64,000 nt of DNA from Pseudomonadota bacterium. Lineage in GTDB: Bacteria > Pseudomonadota > Gammaproteobacteria > Xanthomonadales > Rhodanobacteraceae. Below the pieces are notes generated by a model. That model saw nothing but the letters and a program-made list of their open reading frames with translations, made no database searches and was not told the DNA's origin. Shown piece by piece: positions 47,167 to 55,216 of this stretch. Position numbers and translations under genes: made by a program. The stretch spans positions 37,068 through 101,067 of the forward strand of contig JAFEDX010000196.1 of the NCBI GenBank assembly GCA_018241365.1. Direction: 5' to 3'. Every line of letters begins with the position of its first letter. The first letter of the stretch is position 1.

Positions 47167-47196
47167 GAAACGTCGCCGCCTTGGCGGCGACGTTTC
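47167..47196. terminator. Bidirectional hairpin terminator
   Basis: A perfect 14-bp stem (GAAACGTCGCCGCC / GGCGGCGACGTTTC) with a 2-base centre TT lies between the convergent serine hydrolase and lipoprotein genes. It overlaps the last 2 bases of the lipoprotein stop codon. A tight loop and a weak T-tail make its strength uncertain. Confidence 0.7.
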
Positions 47197-48268
47197 ACCC
47201 CCCGAATTTGAAATCGATGCGACGACGCAGGACGCTGGAGACCGGCTCGCCGTCCCTGAGCGCGGGTTCGAACTTGGATCGCTTGACCGCCTCGATGGCG
47301 GCGGTGTCGAACACCCGCCGTGGCGATGAATCGACGATGTGCGGGTCCTCGACTGCGCCGCTTGCGGCGAGGGTGAACTCGACCACGGCGTAGCCGGAAG
47401 TCTGGTTGCGCGCAGCCTGCAGCGGATACTGCGGCGCGGCAGGCGCAACCACGACCGCGGCACGGGTTTCGCCGGACGGCTTCGCCGATGACGCTGGCGC
47501 CGCAGCGGGTTTCGACGCCGCCGCGACTTTTGCCGCAGCCGCCTGTTGCGCGGCGAGCTTGTCTGCAGCCTCCTTGGCTGCCTCGGCTTTCGCGGCAGCC
47601 GCCTGCTGGGCCGCGGCCTGTTGCGCGGCAGCGACAAGTTCGGCCGTTTTTTGCGCCTTCAACTGCTGTTCCTGCTGCTGGCGCGCCTGCAGCTTCTTCT
47701 GCGCGTCCAGCTTGGAACGCAACAGCGTCAGGGTGTAATTGGTCGGGTCGGCTTTCGCAAGCAAGTCGATTTCCCGGCCTGCCTCATCGAAGTTGTTGCC
47801 CGAAATGGCCTTCTCGACATCCGGAACGCCGAACGGGAACGTTTCCCGCAGTGCATCCTTTGCTACCTGGTTGCCGGGATCCTTCGCGAGTACCGCTTCG
47901 TAATACTCCATGGCGTTGTCGCCCGCAGGCGTCACCAGGCGATGCTGGGCATAGGCATCACGCGCCGCGGCGAGCAGGTCGGACACGCTCATGCTCTGCA
48001 GCTTGGTCCTGGCGGCGGCGACGGCCTGTTGCTGCGCCTGCGCAGCACTGGCAGCGACCACGGGCGCCACGACCGCAGGCGCCGACGCCCTCGGCGACGC
48101 GGCAACGGGTTTGCCAGGGGGTGCGGCTGAACTCGCCGGTGCGTTGCTGGTGCTGTGTCCGCAGCCAGCCAACAGCAATGCCATGCCGGAAACGGCCAGC
48201 GCGCCGCGCAACCCCGCAGCGAGTCCGAGTTGTTCCCGGTCCAGACGCCCGGATACGTGAGTCTTCAT
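47195..48268 (-). CDS. Lipoprotein with TonB-type C-terminal domain
   Basis: 357 residues. The signal peptide ends in lipobox ALLLAGCGH (Cys + Gly, so no inner-membrane Asp+2 retention signal). Then come a low-complexity Ala/Pro/Ser linker, a helical segment with repeat-like features (LLAAARDAYAQHRLVTPAGDNAMEYYEAVLAKDPGN), a long Ala/Gln/Lys coiled coil (about 205-275), and a C-terminal TonB-like domain (YPLQAARNQTSGYAVVEFTLAASGAV). TonB normally has a transmembrane anchor, so this arrangement is unusual. ATG 48268 is used. No exbBD is nearby. Confidence 0.85.
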   Translation of the reverse strand: MKTHVSGRLDREQLGLAAGLRGALAVSGMALLLAGCGHSTSNAPASSAAPPGKPVAASPRASAPAVVAPVVAASAAQAQQQAVAAARTKLQSMSVSDLLAAARDAYAQHRLVTPAGDNAMEYYEAVLAKDPGNQVAKDALRETFPFGVPDVEKAISGNNFDEAGREIDLLAKADPTNYTLTLLRSKLDAQKKLQARQQQEQQLKAQKTAELVAAAQQAAAQQAAAAKAEAAKEAADKLAAQQAAAAKVAAASKPAAAPASSAKPSGETRAAVVVAPAAPQYPLQAARNQTSGYAVVEFTLAASGAVEDPHIVDSSPRRVFDTAAIEAVKRSKFEPALRDGEPVSSVLRRRIDFKFGG

Positions 48269-48607
48269 GCGACACCTGTGGTCAGAGGGAGGGCTGCAAC
48301 CCAAGTGCGTATGCATGAACCGTTCCAGTAGCCGCACGGCTGCGTGGGTTCGATCCGAACGCTGGAATGCAATCGAACGAAGTGTGACCCGCTCGACAGT
48401 TCGTGCCGGAGTCACGGATGCGCGCGGCCGCCGACCCGCCGCCGCAAGCCGCACGGTTCGGTATCCCACAAATGGAAAGCCCCGGCAGAGCCGGGGCCAC
48501 GATACCTGTAACGTTTGCCCGCGACCTCCCTGCGCTGGGCGCCGCAGGGAGAGCAGGCTTGTTGTTATGAATGTCGCGATGCAACGTGCAACCGTGCAAC
48601 CGGTTGC
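48269..48607. other. Gap between the TonB-like lipoprotein and metJ-H1
   Basis: A 339-bp gene-free stretch. It contains the hairpin at 48477-48495 (listed) and a second hairpin, arms CTCCCTGCG (48524-48532) and CGCAGGGAG (48541-48549). The promoter of the lipoprotein gene must lie above 48268, but I see no clear -35/-10 pair. Confidence 0.5.
48477..48495 (-). terminator. Rho-independent-like terminator after metJ-H1
   Basis: On the minus strand GCCCCGGC-TCT-GCCGGGGC forms a perfect 8-bp stem with a 3-nt loop followed by TTTCC, 112 nt downstream of the metJ-H1 stop. The T-run is short. Confidence 0.6.
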
Positions 48608-49090
48608 TTACTTCTTGCCTTTCTTCATGCCCTTGGACTTGCTGGCACGCGCGGTCTTCGCTCCGACCGCCTTCTTGGTCGCACGCTTGCGGGCCGACTT
48701 CTTGGCCGCAGTCTTGCGTGCCGGTTTCTTTGCCGTCTTCTTGGCCGCCTTGCGGACGGTCTTGCGCGCAGTCTTGCGTGCGGTTGCGGTTTTGGCTTTC
48801 GCCGATTTGCGGGCCGCCTTCTTGGCGGGTTTTTTCGCAGCTTTCTTGGTTGCCATGGTTCGTCTCAGCTCCTCATCAGTTGGCAGTGGTTGCCCAGTAA
48901 ACGCATGCAGAAACGCCTCGCACAACAAATCACTGTTCGTGGCGTGCCGCAGGTTGGACACTTGACGACGTGTGCGCTCGTCGGAAAGCAGCCGGAGTAC
49001 ATGCATCGGTATCGAGACGGTGATCTTCCGGACTCTCTCGGATTTCTGACCGTGCTCGATGTACGGCTTGATGTACTTGGCAGTCGGCAT
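48608..49090 (-). CDS. metJ: MetJ methionine repressor fused to a histone-H1-like Lys/Ala tail
   Basis: 160 residues. Positions 1-77 are clearly Met[24 protein letters not shown] (beta ribbon that contacts DNA), [17 protein letters not shown], and [22 protein letters not shown]. The usual MetJ C-terminal helix (about 28 residues) is missing. It is replaced by about 82 residues made almost only of Lys, Ala, Arg and Thr ([14 protein letters not shown]), like histone H1/AlgP tails. An internal ATG (48856, Met79), preceded by GAGGAG at a 12-nt distance, could yield the tail alone. Tandem Met boxes upstream suggest autoregulation. Confidence 0.92.
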   Translation of the reverse strand: MPTAKYIKPYIEHGQKSERVRKITVSIPMHVLRLLSDERTRRQVSNLRHATNSDLLCEAFLHAFTGQPLPTDEELRRTMATKKAAKKPAKKAARKSAKAKTATARKTARKTVRKAAKKTAKKPARKTAAKKSARKRATKKAVGAKTARASKSKGMKKGKK

Positions 49091-49246
49091 GCTTCCGTCT
49101 TGCTACATGTCGTCGGGCGGAAAGCTAGCCCCAAGCAATCGTGGTGTCAATCAATTTTTTGCGGCGAATGAAGCCCTTGCAGCTGCCGCCCGCACGCCCC
49201 GCAACGTGGCGCAGCGCACTCCACAACGCGCACAGTCAATCATCAC

Positions 49247-49280
49247 AGACGTATAGACGTCCAAACAAGAACGTTGGCAA
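49247..49280 (-). promoter_or_regulatory. metJ-H1 promoter with tandem Met boxes
   Basis: On the + strand AGACGTAT (49247-49254) and AGACGTCC (49255-49262) are two adjacent 8-mers close to the Met-box consensus AGACGTCT. On the minus strand TTGCCA (49280-49275) and TCTATA (49257-49252), 17 bp apart, form a promoter whose -10 lies within the boxes. Transcription would start near 49245, leaving a leader of about 155 nt before metJ. Confidence 0.75.
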
Positions 49281-49542
49281 CGCTGGAGCCATCCGCTGGA
49301 ACCCGCATGGCAGCTGGCCTTGCTGCACCAGCAGCACATGCACGGAAGGCATGCGAGCCCAGGCACGCCGGCGCGCGCACAAGACCTCGCAAGCACGCAT
49401 GCAGCGAGCACGCGGCATCGCATGTCCCGCAAACGGGCGAGCAAAAAATTTTTGCCGGGACCCCCGATGCAGGCGTCAAATCCGCCGCAACGATCGGCTC
49501 ATCCGCTGCAACGGCAGTGCGGTTGCCGTCGCACGGGCAAAC
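49263..49542. other. Remaining gap between the metJ promoter and gcvH
   Basis: A 280-bp gene-free stretch. It holds an A6T5 tract flanked as GC-A6-T5-GC at 49441-49455, likely rigid or bent DNA. After gcvH there is a weak hairpin, ACGGCA (49511-49516) with TGCCGT (49524-49529), with no T-run. The remainder is CG/CA-rich with several GCATGC-like words, and I see no gene. Confidence 0.5.
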
Positions 49543-49938
49543 TCAGTGCTCTTCGTTCTCGATCAACTCGGCATAGTCGTCGGGACCCAGCAACGCATCG
49601 AGTTCGTCAGCGTTGTCGCCCTTCACCACGAACAGCCAGCCGTCGCCGTAGGCATCTTCGTTGATCGTCTCGGGCTTGTCGGCGAGCGACTCATTGATCG
49701 CCACGACCTCGCCGCTGACCGGTGCGTAGATATCGGATGCCGCCTTCACCGATTCGACCACCGCGCAGGCGGTTCCGGCCTCGATGCGGTCGCCGACCTT
49801 GGGCAACTCGACGTAAACGAGGTCCCCAAGCAGCTCCTGCGCATGGTCGGAAATGCCGACGCGCACCTGGCCCGCGTCCTCGACGCGCGCCCACTCGTGG
49901 GACTTCTGGAACTTCAGGTCGCCGGGTATATCGCTCAT
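49543..49938 (-). CDS. gcvH: Glycine cleavage system H protein
   Basis: Lipoyl carrier of the glycine cleavage complex (131 residues). It has the N-terminal [33 protein letters not shown] and the lipoylation site [16 protein letters not shown], with the acceptor Lys in VESVKA. It lies 141 bp after gcvT on the same strand, with a REP-like pair between. gcvP is not in the window. Confidence 0.97.
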   Translation of the reverse strand: MSDIPGDLKFQKSHEWARVEDAGQVRVGISDHAQELLGDLVYVELPKVGDRIEAGTACAVVESVKAASDIYAPVSGEVVAINESLADKPETINEDAYGDGWLFVVKGDNADELDALLGPDDYAELIENEEH

Positions 49939-49994
49939 GGCAGGGGTCCTAGGCTGCTCGGTGAATAGGGGATTCTAGCTACAACATCGGCTGG

Positions 49995-50085
49995 GTGTAG
50001 GAGCGACCGTGCCGCGATGGTGTTGCGCTGCGCTGCCGTTCCCATGGCGGACAACCTGCGATCGCCTGCACGCAGGCTCCTATAC
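49995..50085. repeat. Inverted pair of REP-like units between gcvT and gcvH
   Basis: GTGTAGGAGC (49995-50004) and its inverted partner GCTCCTATAC (50076-50085) bracket about 70 bp. The inner flanks (CGTGCCGCGATGG; CGATCGCCTGCACG) are partly complementary, so the unit can form a long imperfect hairpin. It overlaps the gcvT stop codon and is related to the REP unit at 34325-34360. Confidence 0.65.
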
Positions 50086-51204
50086 GCCGTCGCAGGGCTT
50101 GCCGTCCCTGACGAACGGATACTTCACCACGCGCAGCGGCAATTCGCGTCCGCGGATGTCCACGCGCAAATCCTCGTGCGCACCCGCCGGCACCCGTGCG
50201 AACGCGATTGCCTTGCCGAGCGTCGGCGAGAAGATGCCGGACAGGATTTCACCATCGCCCGCAGGCGTGATCACCCGCTGGCCGTGGCGCAGCACGCCCT
50301 TGTCGTCCAGCACCACGCCGATCAATTCGCGTGGCACGCCGGCCGCCTTCTGCTGTTCCAGCGCGGCACGTCCAATGAAATCACGGCCACGGAGCTCCTG
50401 GCCATGGACGGCGCTTTCCAGCGACACCGTCCACGCCAATCCGGCTTCCCACGGCGTGATGTCTTCGGTCATGTCCTGGCCGTACAGGTTCATGCCGGCT
50501 TCGAGACGCAGCGTGTCGCGCGCGCCCAATCCGGCCGGATGCACTCCGGCTGCCGCCAGCGCATTCCACAGCGCCACCGCATGCTGTTCTGGAACGATGA
50601 TCTCGAAGCCATCCTCGCCGGTGTAGCCGGTACGTGCGACGAACAACGGCATGCCGCCGGGACCACGCGCCTCGCACGCGACGAACTTGCCGAGCTTGTC
50701 GGCCTTCTCGCGATCCACCGGATCAAGTAGGCCGAGCACCTTCGCGCGCGCATGCGGCCCCTGCACCGCGATCATCGCCAGTTCGGCGCGTTCGGTCACC
50801 GTGACGCCGAAGGCGGCCGCCTGTTTCCCGATCCACGCAAGATCCTTGTCGTGGGTCGCGGCGTTCACCACCACGCGGAAAAAATCCTCGGCGAGGAAAT
50901 ACGTGATCAAGTCGTCGATCACGCCGCCGTGCTCGTTCAGCATGCACGAATACAGCGCCTTGCCGGGCTTCTTCAGCTTGCCGATGTCGTTGGCCAGCAG
51001 GTGCCGGAGGAATTCTCGGCAGCGGGCGCCATGCAGGTCCACCACGGTCATGTGCGAGACGTCGAACATGCCGGCGTCACGGCGCACCGCGTGGTGCTCC
51101 TCGATCTGCGAGCCGTAGTGCAGCGGCATGTCCCAACCACCGAAGTCGACCATCTTCGCGCCCGCGGCGCGGTGGGTGGCATTGAGGACGGTCTGCTTGG
51201 TCAT
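50080..51204 (-). CDS. gcvT: Glycine cleavage system aminomethyltransferase (T protein)
   Basis: Tetrahydrofolate-dependent aminomethyltransferase (374 residues). It starts [33 protein letters not shown], has the folate-binding [25 protein letters not shown] and [17 protein letters not shown] motifs, and a GcvT C-terminal domain ([14 protein letters not shown]). It is first of gcvT-gcvH. No glycine riboswitch is evident upstream. The + strand gap to the MCE operon contains repeat copy C. Confidence 0.97.
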   Translation of the reverse strand: MTKQTVLNATHRAAGAKMVDFGGWDMPLHYGSQIEEHHAVRRDAGMFDVSHMTVVDLHGARCREFLRHLLANDIGKLKKPGKALYSCMLNEHGGVIDDLITYFLAEDFFRVVVNAATHDKDLAWIGKQAAAFGVTVTERAELAMIAVQGPHARAKVLGLLDPVDREKADKLGKFVACEARGPGGMPLFVARTGYTGEDGFEIIVPEQHAVALWNALAAAGVHPAGLGARDTLRLEAGMNLYGQDMTEDITPWEAGLAWTVSLESAVHGQELRGRDFIGRAALEQQKAAGVPRELIGVVLDDKGVLRHGQRVITPAGDGEILSGIFSPTLGKAIAFARVPAGAHEDLRVDIRGRELPLRVVKYPFVRDGKPCDGV

Positions 51205-51278
51205 GGAAATGCCCCACGGTGGAAATTCCGCATTATCGCCGCTTCAGCATGCAAATCTCCAGATCGCGCGCTGTTGTG

Positions 51279-51401
51279 AAAAGTCAGGCCACGGAGCTCT
51301 TGGCCACGGATGGTGGCTCTCAAGGTCGTCCTGGCGTCAATGATCATGAATCACATCAGTCGAGGCTGGCTCAAACGACGCGGCGATCAGGGATGATCGC
51401 A
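51279..51401 (+). repeat. Dispersed intergenic repeat, copy C
   Basis: About 123 bp in the 223-bp divergent gap between gcvT and the MCE operon, inverted relative to copies A and B. It runs from GTGAAAAGTCAGGCC through TTGGCCACGGATGGTGGCTCT to CGGCGATCAGGGATGATCGCA. The two ends are well conserved among copies; the middle is variable. Confidence 0.8.
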
Positions 51402-51427
51402 CAGGCAGACGCTGCTAGATTGCGCGG

Positions 51428-52582
51428 ATGAAACGGCCAGCGACCGCGCCCGGAATCGTGGAATGGATCAAGCCGGACGCTGGCGAGGGCACCCTGCGGT
51501 TCACCGGCGACTGGACGCTGCCGCATTTCTCCGCGCTCGAAGCCCAGCTGGACGCCTTGAAACAGCGGCTCCCCGACACGCCTGACGTGGACTTCAACGA
51601 CGTCGGCCGGGTGGATACCGCAGGCGCAGGACTGATCGCGGTGGCGCTGGGCCCGAAGGCCCTGCACTGGCTGGCGGACCACGACCGCGACGTGCCGCGC
51701 GAACTGCGCGCCCTGCTGGGCACCGTCAGCGACGCGGTCGCGGAAATCTACGCGCATCGCCCGCCGCCACCGCGCAACTTCGGCTTCGCCGACCTGCTGG
51801 CCGACATCGGCGGCAACGTCATCCACATCGGGCAACTGGGCGCGCGGCTGCTGGCCTTCATCGGCATGACCCTGGAAACCTTCGCCCGCATCGTGTGGCG
51901 GCCGAAGCACTGGCGCACCACCTCGCTGGTCGCGCACATGGAACAGACCGGCCTGCACGCGGTGCCGATCGTGGCACTGCTGTCGTTCCTGATCGGCGCG
52001 GTGATTGCTTTCCTCGGCGCGACCGCGCTGAAGCGCTACGGCGCGACCGTGTTCACGGTGGACCTGGTGAGTTACGCGTTCCTGCGCGAACTCGGAGTGC
52101 TGCTGACCGCGATCATCCTGGCCGGGCGCACCGCCAGCGCGTTCACCGCGCAAATCGGCTCGATGAAGGTCGGCGAGGAAATAGACGCCATGCGCACCAT
52201 GGGGTTGGACCCGATGGAAATGCTGGTGCTGCCGCGGGTATCAGCGCTGATGATCGTGACGCCGCTGCTGACCTTCCTCGCGATGCTCGCGGGCTGCGTC
52301 GGCGGCGCGCTGGTGTGCTGGTTCGCGCTCGACATCACGCCCTCGATGTTCATTTCGGTGTTCCAGACGGACACCCCGTTGCGCTACCTGTGGCTCGGCC
52401 TCGCCAAGGCGCCGATCTTCGCGTTCCTGATCGCCGTGATCGGCTGCCTCGAAGGCTTCAAGGTGCGAGGCAGCGCGCAATCGGTCGGCGAGCGCACGAC
52501 TTCCAGCGTGGTGCAATCGATCTTCCTCGTGATCGTGGTGGATGCGCTCGCCGCGTTGTTCTTCATGGAGATGAACTGGTGA
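51428..52582 (+). CDS. STAS-MlaE fusion: MCE lipid ABC transporter permease
   Basis: Permease of an MCE-type lipid transporter, 384 residues. The first 115 residues form a STAS domain (TLRFTGDWTLPHFSALEAQL, VDFNDVGRVDTAGAGLIAV) like MlaB. The rest is a complete MlaE permease with five or six helices and the conserved YAFLRELGVLLTAIILAGRTASAFTAQIG and MKVGEEIDAMRTMGLDP. In E. coli these are separate proteins. It is the first gene of a four-gene operon and overlaps the ATPase gene by 4 nt. Confidence 0.94.
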   Translation: MKRPATAPGIVEWIKPDAGEGTLRFTGDWTLPHFSALEAQLDALKQRLPDTPDVDFNDVGRVDTAGAGLIAVALGPKALHWLADHDRDVPRELRALLGTVSDAVAEIYAHRPPPPRNFGFADLLADIGGNVIHIGQLGARLLAFIGMTLETFARIVWRPKHWRTTSLVAHMEQTGLHAVPIVALLSFLIGAVIAFLGATALKRYGATVFTVDLVSYAFLRELGVLLTAIILAGRTASAFTAQIGSMKVGEEIDAMRTMGLDPMEMLVLPRVSALMIVTPLLTFLAMLAGCVGGALVCWFALDITPSMFISVFQTDTPLRYLWLGLAKAPIFAFLIAVIGCLEGFKVRGSAQSVGERTTSSVVQSIFLVIVVDALAALFFMEMNW

Positions 52583-53376
52583 ACGCCGTGGCCGCCCAAC
52601 CCGCGCGCGAGGCGCTGGTGGAAGTGCGCGGCCTGCGCAGCCAGTTCGGCACGCAGGTGGTGCACGAGAACCTCGACCTCGACGTCTATCGCGGCGAAAT
52701 CCTCGGCGTGGTCGGCGGATCGGGTTCCGGCAAGTCGGTGCTGCTGCGCACGATCCTGGGCCTGCGCCGGCCCGACGCCGGCAGCGTGACGCTGTTCGGC
52801 GAAAGCCTGCACGACCTGCCGGAAGACCAGCGCGCCGCGGTCGAGAGCCGCTGCGGCGTCCTGTTCCAGAACGGCGCGCTGTTTTCCTCGCTGACCGTGA
52901 GCGAAAACGTGCGCGTGCCGTTGCTGGAGCATACCCAGCTCTCGTTGCGCGACGCCCTGCGTGTCGCGGCGCTGAAGATAGCGCTGGCCGACCTGTCCCC
53001 CGAGGTCCGCCACAAGTACCCGTCGGAACTCTCGGGCGGCATGCGCAAGCGCGCGGCGCTGGCGCGCGCGCTGGCGCTCGACCCGGACATCGTGTTCCTC
53101 GACGAGCCGACTTCGGGCCTCGACCCGATCGCCGCTGCATCGTTCGATGAACTGATCCGCACCCTGCGCGATGCGCTGGGGTTGACCGTATTCATGATCA
53201 CCCACGATCTCGATTCACTGCACGCGATCTGCGATCGCGTCGCGGTGCTGGCGCACAAGCGCGTGATCGTGGCCGATTCGCTGGACAAGGTGACGCGCTT
53301 CGACGATCCCTGGATCCGTGAATACTTCCAGGGACCGCGCGGGCGTGCCGCGCAATCCATCCATGCACTGACATGA
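52579..53376 (+). CDS. MlaF-like ABC ATPase of the MCE system
   Basis: ATP-binding subunit of 265 residues. It has Walker A VGGSGSGKSVLL, Q-loop LFQNGALFSSLTV, signature LSGGMRKRAALARAL, Walker B IVFLDEPTSGLDP and H-loop THDLDS, which match MlaF-type ATPases. The start is GTG 52579, overlapping the permease stop (GTGA); GTG 52588 is an alternative. The frame extends upstream in antisense context and is not coding there. The MCE protein follows after 9 nt. Confidence 0.95.
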   Translation: MNAVAAQPAREALVEVRGLRSQFGTQVVHENLDLDVYRGEILGVVGGSGSGKSVLLRTILGLRRPDAGSVTLFGESLHDLPEDQRAAVESRCGVLFQNGALFSSLTVSENVRVPLLEHTQLSLRDALRVAALKIALADLSPEVRHKYPSELSGGMRKRAALARALALDPDIVFLDEPTSGLDPIAAASFDELIRTLRDALGLTVFMITHDLDSLHAICDRVAVLAHKRVIVADSLDKVTRFDDPWIREYFQGPRGRAAQSIHALT

Positions 53377-53385
53377 GGTGACCGC

Positions 53386-54312
53386 ATGGAAACCAAGGCT
53401 CATCACGTATTGATCGGCGCATTCACCCTGGCGGTGGTGGTACTGGTGCTGCTGTTCGCGCTGTGGCTCGGCAAGACCAGCCTCAACAAGCAGTACAACC
53501 ATTACGACATCGTGTTCACCGAGGCCGTGACCGGCCTGTCCAAGGGCAGCCCGGTGCAATACAACGGCATCCAGATCGGCGAAGTCAGCCAGTTGAAGCT
53601 GGATCCGAAGGACCCGCGCAAGGTGCTCGCGCGCATCCAGGTCGCCGCCGACACGCCGATCAAGACCGACACCCGCGCCAAGCTCGGCCTGCTCGGCCTC
53701 ACCGGCGTGGCGTTCGTGCAGCTGACCGGCGGCGCACCCAACAGCGCGCCGTTGATGCCTACTCCGGCCAATCCCGTTCCCGTGATCCACTCCGAGAGTT
53801 CGGCGCTGACCAAGCTGCTGGAATCCGGCGGCGACGTGGTGACCTCGCTCAATGGCATCCTCGACCGCCTGGGCCGGATCGTGTCGGACCAGAACGTCGA
53901 GCGCATCAACACGACGCTCGACAACATCGCCCAGACCACCAGCGCACTCGCCGCCGAACGCGACGACCTCAAGACCCTGATCGCGCAGGCCGCAGCGGCG
54001 TCGAAACAGCTCAACGAAACGCTGGCCGGTGCCAATCAGCTGGTCAACGGCCCCGGCCACGAGACCTTGGATCGCGCCGCCAGCGCGATGGCGGCGCTGC
54101 AACAAACCACGCAGACCCTGAACAAACTGCTGGCAGACAACCAGGGGTCACTGCAATCGGGCCTGCGCGGCATGGACCAGATCGGCCCGACCCTGCGCGA
54201 ACTGCGCTCGACCGTACGCGACATCCACCACATCACCAGCCAGTTGCAAGCCAATCCGGCCGGCTACCTGCTCGGCCGCGAGCATGCGACCGAGTTCACG
54301 CCGAAACAATGA
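53386..54312 (+). CDS. MCE-domain substrate-binding protein (MlaD-like)
   Basis: Periplasmic, membrane-anchored MCE protein of 308 residues. One N-terminal helix (HVLIGAFTLAVVVLVLLFALWLG) is followed by a single MCE domain (about 38-120; YDIVFTEAVTGLSKGSPVQYNGIQIGEV, LLGLTGVAFVQLTGG) and a long coiled-coil tail (about 140-290) with apolar heptads. It presumably forms the lipid tunnel. It is longer than E. coli MlaD because of the tail, as in PqiB/Yeb-like or Gram-positive-type MCE proteins. Confidence 0.94.
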   Translation: METKAHHVLIGAFTLAVVVLVLLFALWLGKTSLNKQYNHYDIVFTEAVTGLSKGSPVQYNGIQIGEVSQLKLDPKDPRKVLARIQVAADTPIKTDTRAKLGLLGLTGVAFVQLTGGAPNSAPLMPTPANPVPVIHSESSALTKLLESGGDVVTSLNGILDRLGRIVSDQNVERINTTLDNIAQTTSALAAERDDLKTLIAQAAAASKQLNETLAGANQLVNGPGHETLDRAASAMAALQQTTQTLNKLLADNQGSLQSGLRGMDQIGPTLRELRSTVRDIHHITSQLQANPAGYLLGREHATEFTPKQ

Positions 54313-54322
54313 GGACGTGACC

Positions 54323-54982
54323 ATGCACACGCCAACCTTTCTTCGCGCCACACGCACGTCGTGCGTCGCACTGTGCGTATCAGCACTGCTTGCTGCCTGT
54401 TCGGTGTTGCCGAAACGCGAGCCCGTGCAGATCTGGCAACCCCCCGAAGGCGCGGCCGCTGCCGCGACGACGCAGTCGGCAGACTTCAGCCTGCGCGTGG
54501 ATGCGCCCAACACGTCCGGCCTGCTCGATTCCACCGGCATCGTGGTGCTGCCCGGGCCCGGCCAGATCAGCACCTACCGGGGCGCGCGCTGGAGCATGCC
54601 GCCGGCGCTGCTGGTGCGCGAGCGGCTGGTCGATGCCTTCATGGCGGCGAAACTGCCCACGGTCACCACTGACGAAGACCATCTGGCTTCCGACTACACC
54701 TTGGGCGGCAACCTGCGCGCATACCAGTCCGAATACCGCGCCGGCGCGCCGGTGGTGGTGGTGCGCTTCGATGCGCAGCTGCGCCCCGGCGGCTCGCGCA
54801 GCGTGCTGGCCGCGCGCAGTTTCGAAATCACCCAGCAACCCGGCGGCACGCAGGTGCCGCAAATCGTTGCCGCGTTCGGCAATGCCGACGACCAGCTCGC
54901 CGCCCAGGTGGTGCCATGGGTGATTGAAATCGCCCGTCGCGACCACGCCGCAGCTGCAGCTGGCAGTGCCACGACGCACTGA
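54323..54982 (+). CDS. ABC-type transport auxiliary lipoprotein (PqiC/MlaD-partner type)
   Basis: Outer-membrane lipoprotein candidate of 219 residues, last in the MCE operon. The signal peptide ends ALLAACSV (lipobox), followed by a DUF330-like domain with LRVDAPNTSGLLDSTGIVVLPGPGQISTYRGARW. In PqiABC and related systems such lipoproteins receive lipids at the outer membrane. ATG 54323 has GAGG upstream; the frame also opens at 54284. No mlaC-like periplasmic shuttle gene is present. Confidence 0.9.
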   Translation: MHTPTFLRATRTSCVALCVSALLAACSVLPKREPVQIWQPPEGAAAAATTQSADFSLRVDAPNTSGLLDSTGIVVLPGPGQISTYRGARWSMPPALLVRERLVDAFMAAKLPTVTTDEDHLASDYTLGGNLRAYQSEYRAGAPVVVVRFDAQLRPGGSRSVLAARSFEITQQPGGTQVPQIVAAFGNADDQLAAQVVPWVIEIARRDHAAAAAGSATTH

Positions 54983-55020
54983 CGGTCACGCACCAACGAA
55001 GCGTCGCGGCGACGGCACAC

Positions 55021-55093
55021 ACCTGGTATCGCGACAGCACCAGGTCAAGAGCGGTAGTACACTGCCGCGCCCCTTGCGGGGTGCTTGCGCGGC
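55021..55093. other. Two stem-loops between the MCE operon and the autotransporter
   Basis: ACCTGGT (55021-55027) pairs with ACCAGGT (55039-55045), 39 nt after the MCE operon, a weak terminator candidate. GCCGCGC (55064-55070) pairs with GCGCGGC (55087-55093) around a nested CCCC/GGGG stem, forming a stable hairpin about 125 nt before the autotransporter start. TACACT (55058-55063) may be a -10 box, but I see no matching -35. Confidence 0.45.
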
Positions 55094-55216
55094 GCCTCAC
55101 CACGCTCCGCCATGGCGAACCACGGTCCGAGGGCCGGCCGGGTTCGGGTTGTCTGCTGCACGAAAATCCGGGGATCACCAATCGATTCGGTCTGTTTGCC
55201 AAGGAGATTCGTGGTC

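Noticed and set aside
48640..48850. Regular short repeats resembling a CRISPR-like or tandem array
   Set aside because: The repeats are Lys/Ala/Arg codons of the H1-like tail of metJ, with no constant repeat/spacer length.
51205..51278. Possible glycine riboswitch upstream of gcvT
   Set aside because: The sequence before the start is short, runs into a dispersed repeat, and shows none of the paired glycine aptamer features.
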